Source of the DNA: Methanococcoides sp052057775
GTDB lineage: Archaea; Halobacteriota; Methanosarcinia; Methanosarcinales; Methanosarcinaceae
DNA: 64,000 nucleotides
NCBI RefSeq assembly: GCF_052057775.1
Contig: NZ_CP195121.1
Location: 806,001-870,000, forward strand
Direction: 5' to 3'
The notes under the pieces are model-generated. The model searched no databases and had not been told where the DNA came from. It saw only the letters and a list, made by a program, of their open reading frames with translations. Below, piece by piece: positions 38,063 through 46,448 of this stretch (position 1 is its first letter; every line of letters starts with the position of its first letter). The position numbers and the translations under genes were made by a program.

Positions 38063-40816
38063 TTATGCTTTTTTTAATGTGACCCAGAACAAACTGCCCC
38101 TTCCGTTAGGATTGTCTTCCACTCCGACCTCTCCTCCATGAAGGTCAACTATTCTCTTGACGATCGCAAGGCCAAGACCACTTCCCTTTATATTGCAATC
38201 TCCGGCCACTCTTTTGAACCGATCGAAAACCAGTTTCTTATCATTGTCTGCAATTCCCTCTCCCGAGTCTGCTATTGTGACCTTCCAGTGTCCGTTATGG
38301 TCTTTTACCCCTATGTTTATTTCCTCGTTCTCAGGACTGTACTTCACAGCATTTGATATCAGGTTTGTGAAAACTTCCTCTATCATCGGATTTGCGATCG
38401 TATCAAATTTTCCTTTGTTCTCAAGCACAATCTGCATTTTCTTTTGTGCTGCCTGGTATTCAAATTGGGAAATGCAATCATTAAGTACCTTTGCAATATC
38501 TAATGTTTCAGAGTTGATATCCTCCATTGATTCCAGTTTGGCCAAAGCTGCTGCACATTCAATAAGCTCTATGAGCTTTTTGTTAGTTTTCTTTATCTTT
38601 TCAAGTTTTGTTGCTTTACTTTTATTTTCTTCTTCTGAAAGTAAAAGATATGTATATCCATCTATGACCGTTGCATGGTTAAGGATATCATGGCTTAGAA
38701 TATCTGTAAAGATACCTTTAAACTCGCTCGAACGCTCGAGCTGTTCTGTGTATTTCCTGAGAGTCTCCTCATTTTCCTTGATATCGGTTATATCAATGAT
38801 CGCTCCGACAAGCCCGGCATTTTCCCCGTTGAGGTATGTGAAAAGGGATTTGTTGAACATCACCCTTCGTCTTGAACCATCAGTAAGCGATTCGGTGCAT
38901 GATTCGTAGATCTGAATCCCACCGTTCTCAAAAAGTTCATTGTCCTTTTCATAGTATTGTTCTGCAAGCTCTTCAGGTGCAAGATCAAAAACGGTTTTAC
39001 CGACAAGGTCTTCTTTCTTTATCCCGATGAAGTGCTCAAATGCCTTGTTGCATCCCAGGTATATCCCATCCTTATTTTTGTAGAACACAGGGATAGGCAC
39101 TGCATCGATGAGTTCCTGAAGGAAATGGAGATATGTCTTCTGGACTTTTTCAGCCTCTTTTCTTTGGGTGATATCATTTCCGATGGCTATGGATCCGATG
39201 ACTTCCCTGTTCTCATTGACAAGGTTTCTCGAGTTCCACGATATCGTGCGTTGTTCTCCATCCTTATTTATGATAGTTGTCTCAAGTCCGGCTACCCGCT
39301 TACCCTGTTCCAGAATGGCCTTTGCCTCTGCAAATATCTCATTTCTGTACTCTTCATCCGGGTAAAGTAGTTCCCATACCTTATCGCTACCAACAATTTC
39401 CTCTCTGGAGTATCCGCTTATCTTTTCCGCAGCATTGTTCCATATGACCACTTCTGCATTTTTGTTAAGAACGTTTAGCCATATATCCGCATTCTCAATG
39501 ACGGTTTGCTGGAATTGGGTCAGGTTGCAGATCTTCTCTTCAGCAAGCAATTTTTCAGTGATGTCCTCTACTGTGAATGTAATTCCTGCAGGGGGGTCAT
39601 TTTGATCTATAAGTGCAAAGGTGAGGTTGATGTCGATCTCTTTTCCATCCTTTCGTACCCATTTACCCTGTGTCTTGAGCGGTTCCTTTGTCCTTATCAT
39701 TCCCTGCAACAGGGCTCCCATCCTGTAATATTCTTCTTCATCAGGATACAGGAAACGCGTATTGACCCCAACGATCTCTTCTCTGGAGTACCCTACAAGT
39801 TCGCACATGTTGTCATTTACATCCCTGAAAACCCTGTCCCAGACCACTCCTATACCTATCGGTGTTGCAAGAAATACGCTTCTTATTTTTGCTTCCTTTT
39901 CCCTGATAGCCTTTTCATACTTTTTGATCCCTGTAATGTCCTGCAAGGTGTATATGATCCCTCTTGATGGATCCTCAGGGTCCATGAGTGCAAGTTTCAT
40001 GGAAATCTCGATGATGTTTCCATCTTTTCTTATAAATTGGGTTTCTGTTGAACGTGTCTTTTTCTCCCTGATGACCGCTTCAACTTCTTTTCCAACAAGC
40101 TTGTAATGCTCATCAGATGGGTAGAACATACGGGTATCGTTGCCAATTACTTCCTCTTTTGAATATCCAATTATGCGGTAAGCTTCTTCATTGGCATCAA
40201 GTATCTTTCTGTTACAGCTAAGTCCGATACCTATGGGGGCAACGTCAAAAAGGGTGCTCATATGCATCTCTTTTTGTTTTAGTGTCTTTTCTGCTCTTTC
40301 TCTTTCTGCGATCTCCAGTTTGAGCTTTTCGTTGGCAGCTTTTAGTTCAGATGTCCTGATCTCCACTAGATCTTCGAGACGATTCTGGTATTTCTTAAGC
40401 TCATCTTCTATGAACTTGTGTTTTGTTACATCCCTGAGTACGCCGATCAATCCTCTGGAGTTTCCATCTTTATCGCTCTGAAAGTGTGGATAGTTCTCTA
40501 TCCAGTGTATGTTTCCATCACGATCCGGGATCCTGAAGGTACTTGGTGGTGAATTTTTATCCTTCATTGCCTTTTGGAATGCAGCGAATATTTTTTCACG
40601 ATCTTCCGGATGGAGGTAATCTACAAAAGAGGTATTGATCATCTCTTCCGGATCAAAACCATATCTCTTGATCTGAGGGCTAATGTAGAGGATGGCACCA
40701 TTCTCATTTGTAATGTAAACTATATCTTTGGTATTCTCGATAAGGTATCGGTACTTAGCCTCCCCTTTGCTTACGAGATCCTTTATGGAAACATAGTCTT
40801 CAGAATCTCTTTTTAT
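38063..40816 (-). CDS. Multi-PAS sensor histidine kinase
   Basis: A large cytoplasmic kinase with no membrane helices. Five PAS domains are visible: about 25-140 (YITNENGAILYISPQIKRYG), a charged coiled coil 145-195, then PAS at about 195-310, 320-430, 440-555 and 570-700. The histidine-box helix contains SHDILNHATVIDGY near residue 725, and the ATPase domain has NLISNAVKYSPENEE, DSGEGIADND and GSGLGLAIVKRIV. The start is unusual: GGAGGGGG stands 4-7 bases before an ATA codon (40814-40816), giving 917 residues; the only ATG/GTG/TTG choices are a TTG 9 codons earlier without a ribosome site, or ATGs inside PAS1. No response regulator gene is adjacent. Confidence 0.88.
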   Translation of the reverse strand: MKRDSEDYVSIKDLVSKGEAKYRYLIENTKDIVYITNENGAILYISPQIKRYGFDPEEMINTSFVDYLHPEDREKIFAAFQKAMKDKNSPPSTFRIPDRDGNIHWIENYPHFQSDKDGNSRGLIGVLRDVTKHKFIEDELKKYQNRLEDLVEIRTSELKAANEKLKLEIAERERAEKTLKQKEMHMSTLFDVAPIGIGLSCNRKILDANEEAYRIIGYSKEEVIGNDTRMFYPSDEHYKLVGKEVEAVIREKKTRSTETQFIRKDGNIIEISMKLALMDPEDPSRGIIYTLQDITGIKKYEKAIREKEAKIRSVFLATPIGIGVVWDRVFRDVNDNMCELVGYSREEIVGVNTRFLYPDEEEYYRMGALLQGMIRTKEPLKTQGKWVRKDGKEIDINLTFALIDQNDPPAGITFTVEDITEKLLAEEKICNLTQFQQTVIENADIWLNVLNKNAEVVIWNNAAEKISGYSREEIVGSDKVWELLYPDEEYRNEIFAEAKAILEQGKRVAGLETTIINKDGEQRTISWNSRNLVNENREVIGSIAIGNDITQRKEAEKVQKTYLHFLQELIDAVPIPVFYKNKDGIYLGCNKAFEHFIGIKKEDLVGKTVFDLAPEELAEQYYEKDNELFENGGIQIYESCTESLTDGSRRRVMFNKSLFTYLNGENAGLVGAIIDITDIKENEETLRKYTEQLERSSEFKGIFTDILSHDILNHATVIDGYTYLLLSEEENKSKATKLEKIKKTNKKLIELIECAAALAKLESMEDINSETLDIAKVLNDCISQFEYQAAQKKMQIVLENKGKFDTIANPMIEEVFTNLISNAVKYSPENEEINIGVKDHNGHWKVTIADSGEGIADNDKKLVFDRFKRVAGDCNIKGSGLGLAIVKRIVDLHGGEVGVEDNPNGRGSLFWVTLKKA

Positions 40817-40958
40817 GGTTCCCCCTCCTATGTGAAAAAACAAAACAGGATATTATTATGACCCCATCACGTATATAACTATATTTGTATCTTCAAGAGA
40901 TACTTCGAGATCATAAAATTAGAACGGGTGAAACTATGGGTTAATTTGATTTCTCTTT

Positions 40959-42092
40959 TTATTTCTCGAGAACTTTTGAAGCATGCTTCAGCATTTCCTG
41001 TATGGAAATATGCTGCGGGCATTTTTCCTCGCACGATCCGCATTCGATACATGCTGATGCCCTTTCTTCAGGTGGCACAAAAAGATCGTAGTGATGGCGT
41101 GCTTTCTCAAGATTGCCGTACATAGAGGCACTGTTCAGGTAGGAGAATGCAGCAGGTATGTTCACACCTGAAGGACATGGAAGGCAGTATTTGCAGTTGG
41201 TACAATTGACCACGGTCCTTTCAAGATAAACACCCCTTACCTTACTGATAAGCTCATGATCTTTTTCAGACAGTCCTCCTGCAATTCCCTCTTCTGCATA
41301 GGCGATGTTCTGCTCAAGTTGATCGAAATTACTCACACCGCTCAGAACGATACTGATCTGCGGCTGATCCCAGAGGTACTGCAGACACCAGTTGGCTGGT
41401 GTGCGTTTGATATCCGAACTATCCCAGATCTGCTGCACTTCATCAGGGACCTGTACAAGGCTTCCGCCGCGAAGTGGCTCCATGATAGCAATACCAAGTC
41501 CTTTTTCCGCAGCATATAGAAGACCTTCCTTTCCGGCCTGGTAGTTCTCATCCATGAAGTTGTACTGTATCATGCAAAAGTCCCACTCATAGCCGTCCAC
41601 GATCTCTTTGAAGACCTTGATGTCGTCGTGGAAGGAGAATCCTATATACCTGATCTTCCCTGCTGATAATGCCCTTTCAATAAAGTCGAACATACCCAGC
41701 TCTTTCATCTTCTCCCAATGGCCCTTTGTGAAGCCGTGCATTAGATAGAAATCAATGTGGTCTGTCCGGAGCCTGCGAAGCTGCTCGTCAAGGAAGTGGT
41801 CCATGTCCTCTCTCTTCTCAACCAGCCATAAAGGAAGTTTTGTGGCGAGATAGACCTTTTCACGATAGCCGTTGCTCAGGACCTTTCCTACGAAAGGTTC
41901 ACTCTTCCCTTCGTGATAGGGATAAGCTGTGTCAAAATAGTTCACACCCTTTTCGATGGCGTATTCTATCATCCGGGTTGCCTGTTCCTCATCGATAAGT
42001 TCCTCCTTGCCATCGATAACAGGGAGTCTCATACACCCGAAACCAAGTATCGAAACGTCCTCTCCTGTCCTTCCAAATTTACGATATAACAT
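40959..42092 (-). CDS. Aldo/keto reductase with C-terminal [4Fe-4S] domain
   Basis: A 377-residue protein. Residues 1-290 are an aldo/keto reductase TIM barrel (SILGFGCMRLPVIDGKE; DTAYPYHEGKSE with the catalytic Asp/Tyr; HGFTKGHWEK), and 290-377 carry two clusters, CTNCKYCLPCPSGVNIP near residue 295 and CIECGSCEEKCPQHISI near residue 347. This fused type is common in anaerobes; the carbonyl substrate and electron route are unknown. Monocistronic, divergent from the YigZ gene. Confidence 0.9.
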   Translation of the reverse strand: MLYRKFGRTGEDVSILGFGCMRLPVIDGKEELIDEEQATRMIEYAIEKGVNYFDTAYPYHEGKSEPFVGKVLSNGYREKVYLATKLPLWLVEKREDMDHFLDEQLRRLRTDHIDFYLMHGFTKGHWEKMKELGMFDFIERALSAGKIRYIGFSFHDDIKVFKEIVDGYEWDFCMIQYNFMDENYQAGKEGLLYAAEKGLGIAIMEPLRGGSLVQVPDEVQQIWDSSDIKRTPANWCLQYLWDQPQISIVLSGVSNFDQLEQNIAYAEEGIAGGLSEKDHELISKVRGVYLERTVVNCTNCKYCLPCPSGVNIPAAFSYLNSASMYGNLEKARHHYDLFVPPEERASACIECGSCEEKCPQHISIQEMLKHASKVLEK

Positions 42093-42221
42093 CTCATCCC
42101 TCTATTTTATGTATTATCAGCTATCTCTTGAGGTTGTACGGTATTATCTGATCATATTCTACAGTTCTAGTGATAGATGTTTACCGCTTATTAATATTCA
42201 CTTTGTTGTGCAGGTGTTCCC

Positions 42222-42836
42222 TTGTATCGAACGGTCAGGTCCGATGGTGTTGCTGAAAAGGAGTTCAAGAACTCGGTTTTCATTGGGCATGTAGCCCCCA
42301 TAAGGAACGAAGCAGACGCAAAGTCCTTTGTAAATTCCATAAAGGAGCGATACAGCGATGCCAATCACAACGTCTCCGCCTACCTGATCAAGAACGGCAA
42401 CATACTTGTAGCAAAGTATGACGATGATGGTGAGCCGGCAGGCAGTTCCGGGAAACCGGTCTTCAAGGTGCTGGAGCTTAAGGAACTGACAAATGTAGCT
42501 GTGGTAGTGACCCGTTATTTCGGTGGTATCAAACTGGGATTCGGAGGTCTTTCCAGGGCTTACAGGGAAGCGGCCGTTGCAGCCATCGAAGAGGGCGGGA
42601 TCATTGAAGTTCATGAAACGGTAGAACTGAAACTGAAGGTAAGTTATTCCGATATGCAGCCTGTGAAGAAGCTTGTGGAAGAGTTCGGAAGTGTCCTGGA
42701 TGAGAAATACACCGATGTCGTGGAAATGATAGTGGAAGTTAGAAAAGGTACTGAGGAAGATCTGATCTCACGCATTGCAGACCTGACGAGGAACCGGGCT
42801 AATATATCCTATCCTGAGGAATCCAGTGAAGCCTGA
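42222..42836 (+). CDS. YigZ/IMPACT family protein
   Basis: A 204-residue protein with the N-terminal IMPACT domain (VFIGHVAPIRNEADAKSFV; DDDGEPAGSSGKPV near 68; TNVAVVVTRYFGGIKLG near 88) and a C-terminal DUF1949 ferredoxin-like domain (LKVSYSDMQPVKKLVEEFG). YigZ-like proteins are implicated in translation control and RNA or proline metabolism. The start is a TTG at 42222, because no in-frame ATG or GTG occurs between the upstream stop and residue 52; a TATA-like TTATTAATATT centred about 28 bases before suggests a nearly leaderless mRNA. Confidence 0.85.
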   Translation: MYRTVRSDGVAEKEFKNSVFIGHVAPIRNEADAKSFVNSIKERYSDANHNVSAYLIKNGNILVAKYDDDGEPAGSSGKPVFKVLELKELTNVAVVVTRYFGGIKLGFGGLSRAYREAAVAAIEEGGIIEVHETVELKLKVSYSDMQPVKKLVEEFGSVLDEKYTDVVEMIVEVRKGTEEDLISRIADLTRNRANISYPEESSEA

Positions 42837-42941
42837 GGTTAATTATAATCGATATATTTATTCTATTTCTTTCACATACTTGTCTATATTATATCCAGAA
42901 AATGCATATGTATTTTTTAGTCTATTCAAAGCCTGAGGATA

Positions 42942-43457
42942 ATGCCCATGATTCCTTCTCCTTCAGGTTACAATATGATAGACAATACCAGAGTATTCAG
43001 AAAGATAATCGATTCAATAACCACGCTTTTCCTTTACCTCCTTCTCCTGACTCTGGTGGTCGGGATGGCAAAGACCCTCCTTGACCTGCGGTTCACAGTA
43101 TTCACTACCCTTGATGTCGGTTTTAATCATATGGTCTCCAGCGTGCTTACGATCTTCATACTGATCGATCTGTTCAACACCTTCGTGGACTATCATGAAC
43201 ACGATCGCATCAAACTGACATATGTCACTGATGCCACAATCCTGATCGTGATGTGTGAGATCGCTGTGGGTATGTATGCAAAGGAGTTTGAAGCCATCTT
43301 CATCTTTTCCCTTGCAGCACTGATACTGGTGCTGGGCATCGTGCGTGTGCTTGCCATCAGTTATTCTCCAGAGGACATGCACGACGTTGTGCATCCGTTC
43401 GTGTTCGGGAATAAAAAGGAAAAGAAAATAGAAAAAGAAAAGGTTAGCTGCCTGTGA
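42942..43457 (+). CDS. PsiE-like integral membrane protein
   Basis: A 171-residue membrane protein with four helices: about 26-48, 64-82, 93-110 and 117-138. It matches the phosphate-starvation-inducible PsiE family, with the typical HxHDRIKLTYVTDATILIV region near residue 87. A basic C-terminal tail (NKKEKKIEKEKVSCL) follows. The role is unknown. GAGG lies just before the ATGs at 42942 and 42948; a later in-frame ATG at 42975 is also possible. Confidence 0.75.
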   Translation: MPMIPSPSGYNMIDNTRVFRKIIDSITTLFLYLLLLTLVVGMAKTLLDLRFTVFTTLDVGFNHMVSSVLTIFILIDLFNTFVDYHEHDRIKLTYVTDATILIVMCEIAVGMYAKEFEAIFIFSLAALILVLGIVRVLAISYSPEDMHDVVHPFVFGNKKEKKIEKEKVSCL

Positions 43458-43492
43458 GGCAACTATGAAGGTCGGGACTGTTGGTTCCCTTC

Positions 43493-44614
43493 TCATATCA
43501 CATTGAGATAGAGCAGCACGGCAAGCAATATCAATATCAAACCCGTGACAAATCTTATCGCAGAGCGCCTTTTCTCCCTGAACTGAATTACGGTCTCCGG
43601 GCTCATCCCAAACGCAAGGAACAGGCCGAGTCCAAGGACCGGGAGCACGAGTCCGAGGTTGTAGATGACGAGATACATGGTTGCTTCCAGCAGCTCGGTC
43701 CTTGCTATCAGCATGTCAAGGATCGAAAGATAAACGGCGCCTACGCATGGTGCCTTTACCAGTGAGAAGAACGCACCTGCAAAAAATGACAATACCATTG
43801 CGTTCTTTCCGTGTATGCTGTTCATGAATGAGATGATCGGTCCTGGCGTTTTGAAGGTAGACTTTGAGTGGTTCTGGAGGTAGTATGCATCATAGATGTG
43901 CCATATACCAAGGATACCTATCAATAACGTCATGAACAATGTGATGGCATCTCTCGATTCCGGGAGGACCGTAACAGCCTTCAGGAAGCTCAGCCCGGCT
44001 ACCATGTATGTTGTGAATATCCCGGCACAGAAGGCAGCCACGACTATCAGTATTTCCTTCTTTCCTCCGCTGGATGATATCGTTACTGATGTCAGGAAAG
44101 CGATCACGGCCAGAAGGCAGGGATTAAACCCGGCCAGCAGACCAGCGACCAGCACAATTGCCGGCGAGAGCTCAAATGGGGCCGCGTTCTCATTACTATT
44201 GTCAGCTAAAGGGATGGCGCTATTTTTCGTAATTGGGGTTGCATTCTCTATGGCGTCCACGAGCAGTTCCTCAAGCAATGCAGGATCCCCTTCGTAATCA
44301 GAATAGCTGATGACCGTATTTTTGTTTATGACGATCGCAGGTACCGTGTACACTCCGTATCCCTTCATGATCGAGTAGGATGTGGCGATGTCATTTCTCG
44401 TGTAATTGATATTGTCATACCTGCTTACCACCGAATCGATGATCGGGGATGTTTGCTGACATTTCAGGCATCCTCCTTCATAGAAATATTCGATCATCAC
44501 TTCGTCTGTCTGAGCTGCCGAAACGGAGGAAATGTTCAGGCCGGCAAGCAGAAGGATCAACAAAAATACTGCCGATTCAGTGGCACGCAGTGGTAGCACA
44601 CGTCTGATTGTCAT
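43493..44614 (-). CDS. Thioredoxin-like/CcdA-DsbD fusion membrane protein
   Basis: A 373-residue protein. Signal peptide or first helix at about 12-32 (ATESAVFLLILLLAGLNISS), an extracytoplasmic thioredoxin-like domain (about 38-130) with GGCLKCQQ (CxxC) and YTVPAIVIN (cis-Pro), then six to seven membrane helices of the CcdA/DsbD transmembrane type with GFNPCLLAVIAFLT and KAPCVGAVYL holding the paired cysteines. It should carry reducing equivalents from the cytoplasm across the membrane to extracytoplasmic thiols. The start is the ATG at 44614, inside the end of the upstream lipoprotein gene, overlapping 38 bases. Confidence 0.85.
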   Translation of the reverse strand: MTIRRVLPLRATESAVFLLILLLAGLNISSVSAAQTDEVMIEYFYEGGCLKCQQTSPIIDSVVSRYDNINYTRNDIATSYSIMKGYGVYTVPAIVINKNTVISYSDYEGDPALLEELLVDAIENATPITKNSAIPLADNSNENAAPFELSPAIVLVAGLLAGFNPCLLAVIAFLTSVTISSSGGKKEILIVVAAFCAGIFTTYMVAGLSFLKAVTVLPESRDAITLFMTLLIGILGIWHIYDAYYLQNHSKSTFKTPGPIISFMNSIHGKNAMVLSFFAGAFFSLVKAPCVGAVYLSILDMLIARTELLEATMYLVIYNLGLVLPVLGLGLFLAFGMSPETVIQFREKRRSAIRFVTGLILILLAVLLYLNVI

Positions 44615-45035
44615 ATTCTCTCTCTGAAACCATATTCTGTGAATGCCCCAGCAGTTCACCTGTATCTGCGGAGACATAACTTTCCACAACATACAGAGTA
44701 CTTATTTTCTGGCAGGCACAGGTTCGTTCCATCATCTCAACTTTCCATATATTCCTTTTCTGCATGGCAGTGGTGTTCAGTTCGTATGGACTTTCATTGA
44801 CAAGAGTTGTTCTGGTTACTCTCCAGTCCGGCTGTTTAAAGGATTGTTCAAGATAAGTGGCGATCACCGTTTCTCTTTTTGTGATCTCTATGGCCTCCGT
44901 ACTATTGAAATTCAAGTTAATCTCTAACTGATCATCATTTTCCTGCTGTGGAAAAACGCTGCTGATGCAACCTGCTCCCATAAGAGAAAGCAGAACAAGC
45001 ATTGTAATTAATCCGATCGGATATGATCTCTGCAT
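44577..45035 (-). CDS. Lipoprotein with C-terminal cysteines, coupled to the thioredoxin-CcdA gene
   Basis: A 152-residue exported protein with a lipobox LMGAGC (Cys23) after a hydrophobic signal. The mature part has a CAC motif (ERTCACQKISTLYVVES) near residue 108 and ends with NQTCATTACH. No known family is recognised. The overlap with the following thioredoxin-CcdA gene suggests that its cysteines are the extracytoplasmic substrate or a partner of that reducing system. Confidence 0.75.
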   Translation of the reverse strand: MQRSYPIGLITMLVLLSLMGAGCISSVFPQQENDDQLEINLNFNSTEAIEITKRETVIATYLEQSFKQPDWRVTRTTLVNESPYELNTTAMQKRNIWKVEMMERTCACQKISTLYVVESYVSADTGELLGHSQNMVSEREYDNQTCATTACH

Positions 45036-45060
45036 CAATTACTGCCTGATACTATAGAAT

Positions 45061-45207
45061 TTAAGTTCTTTCATATAAAACATAATCCACTGCTTCAACA
45101 GGAACGTTGCTTCTGCTTCTTCCAGAAGCTGCTTTCAGTATGTAAGCATATGGAAGAGGGAACCCTTTGGCAGGATCTCTTTGTTCATGACCAACGATGT
45201 CCGGCAT
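45061..45207 (-). CDS. Possible 48-residue protein
   Basis: Short frame between the lipoprotein and the YdjM-like gene: MPDIVGHEQRDPAKGF at the start and ending VPVEAVDYVLYERT. Codon choice resembles that of neighbouring genes, and it fills the intergenic space on the same strand, but there is no clear ribosome site and no family is recognised. Confidence 0.35.
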   Translation of the reverse strand: MPDIVGHEQRDPAKGFPLPYAYILKAASGRSRSNVPVEAVDYVLYERT

Positions 45208-45226
45208 AGTGATACCATTAAATGGA

Positions 45227-45814
45227 TCATCTGTTACCGGCCCGGTTCCTGAACTCAAAACCAAGGTGTTCCAGCGCAAACAATGCCATCATTATCACAA
45301 AGGCGATATAGATGACCGCTGCATAGGATGCCAGTATATATGTAAAGCGATCCCCGCATGCTCCTCCTATATCCATATGTGAGAACACGCTGATCGGTCT
45401 GTCGGATATAGGGTAAAAATAATTTATCCCTCCCTTTGCAATATCATCCAGCAACAGGTGTGAAAGGGATGCAGATTCGGCAAAAAGGCCCATGTATACA
45501 GCTTTATTATAATCCCTGTATATCCTGTATCCAACAATTGCTCCAAGGAAGGCAGCAGAAGCGCTGAACAGCAGTGAGTGCGTTGGTAACGGTCCTATTG
45601 TGGTATGTTCCAGGGTGCCGTGTACAATGATGTTATAAACGACTGTAATATCCGGGTACAGTGCAAAAAAGCTCCCTATGACCAGCAGCAGAAGAGTATG
45701 TGCGATATTTTCGGTTGTACTTTCTCTGCGAAGGATTCCTGCAACAGTTGTATAGACTGTTATTGAACAGATGCAGAACACAAAGAACATTACATGCGCA
45801 ACCGGATATGGCAT
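45227..45814 (-). CDS. YdjM/DUF457-like membrane-bound metal-dependent hydrolase
   Basis: A 195-residue membrane protein with four to five helices and the DUF457 motifs: PYPVAHVMF near the start (His), PTHSLLFSASAAFLGAIVG near residue 77, and SLSHLLLDDIAKGG near 117. These His/Asp positions are thought to bind metal. The function is unknown; bacterial YdjM is SOS-regulated. Monocistronic or leading the small frame and lipoprotein downstream. Confidence 0.8.
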   Translation of the reverse strand: MPYPVAHVMFFVFCICSITVYTTVAGILRRESTTENIAHTLLLLVIGSFFALYPDITVVYNIIVHGTLEHTTIGPLPTHSLLFSASAAFLGAIVGYRIYRDYNKAVYMGLFAESASLSHLLLDDIAKGGINYFYPISDRPISVFSHMDIGGACGDRFTYILASYAAVIYIAFVIMMALFALEHLGFEFRNRAGNR

Positions 45815-45839
45815 ATTAATAGATAGAACTCCTGCAGGT

Positions 45840-46031
45840 ATAAGATTATCTGAAATATGCAGTTAGAATTATGGGCTGGTTGATAAAGTTTGGGAGTTTT
45901 ATAATGTTATTCCCCGGAGTTCTCATTGAATGGTAGGTCGTGAAAGCCTGAATTGATGGTCAGATATATCTAATAATGTTCTACTATTCGCAAAAATATC
46001 TAATATGGACAGAGATCTTATTTTGAGATTT
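45840..46031. other. Intergenic, no feature found
   Basis: AT-rich spacer between the YdjM-like gene and sufE, both on the minus strand. A 21-codon frame (ATG at 45871) is too short and unsupported to call. AATATCTAATATGG-type sequence at the right end lies after the sufE stop; no terminator hairpin could be drawn with confidence. Confidence 0.5.
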
Positions 46032-46448
46032 TTAAGAGCTCAAATTGAGCTCTTCCTGAGCTATTTCTCTTATCTTTTTGATGATCGAATCAAGCCCGTT
46101 CGATCTGGCAGGTGAGAGGTTTGATCTCAGCCCGATCTTTTCGATAAAGTAGAGGTCCGTGTCCAGGATCTCCTGTGGATCTCGATCGTTCACGACTTTT
46201 CCCACAAGGGAAATGATCCCTTTGGTTATCATCGCCTCACTATCCAGATCGAAGATCAATTTCCCATTTTCTTTACGGCTTCTGATCCATACCCTGGACT
46301 GGCATCCGCTGATCGCATTGTCTTCGGTCCTGAACTCCTCGCTCATCGGCTCCAGCTCTTTGGCAAAAGAAATAAGCAGGGTATATTTGTCGAACCAGTC
46401 AAGACCATCAAATTGTTCTATGATCTCATCCTGGATAGCGTCGCTCAA
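46032..46448 (-). CDS. SufE-like sulfur acceptor of the ergothioneine-type operon
   Basis: A 138-residue SufE family protein. The sulfur-accepting cysteine is Cys49 in AISGCQSRVW, with the family's NxxxGCQS context. It accepts persulfide sulfur from SufS and passes it on. It begins at a TTG overlapping the SufS stop (TTGA), the last gene of the four-gene operon. No sufBCD genes are in the window. That, and the coupling to the ergothioneine-type genes, suggests that sulfur goes to the rhodanese protein and not, or not only, to Fe-S assembly. Confidence 0.9.
   Translation of the reverse strand: MSDAIQDEIIEQFDGLDWFDKYTLLISFAKELEPMSEEFRTEDNAISGCQSRVWIRSRKENGKLIFDLDSEAMITKGIISLVGKVVNDRDPQEILDTDLYFIEKIGLRSNLSPARSNGLDSIIKKIREIAQEELNLSS

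Noticed and set aside
45871..45936. 21-codon hydrophobic frame (MGWLIKFGSFIMLFPGVLIEW region)
   Set aside because: Too short and without ribosome site or conservation evidence to call a gene.
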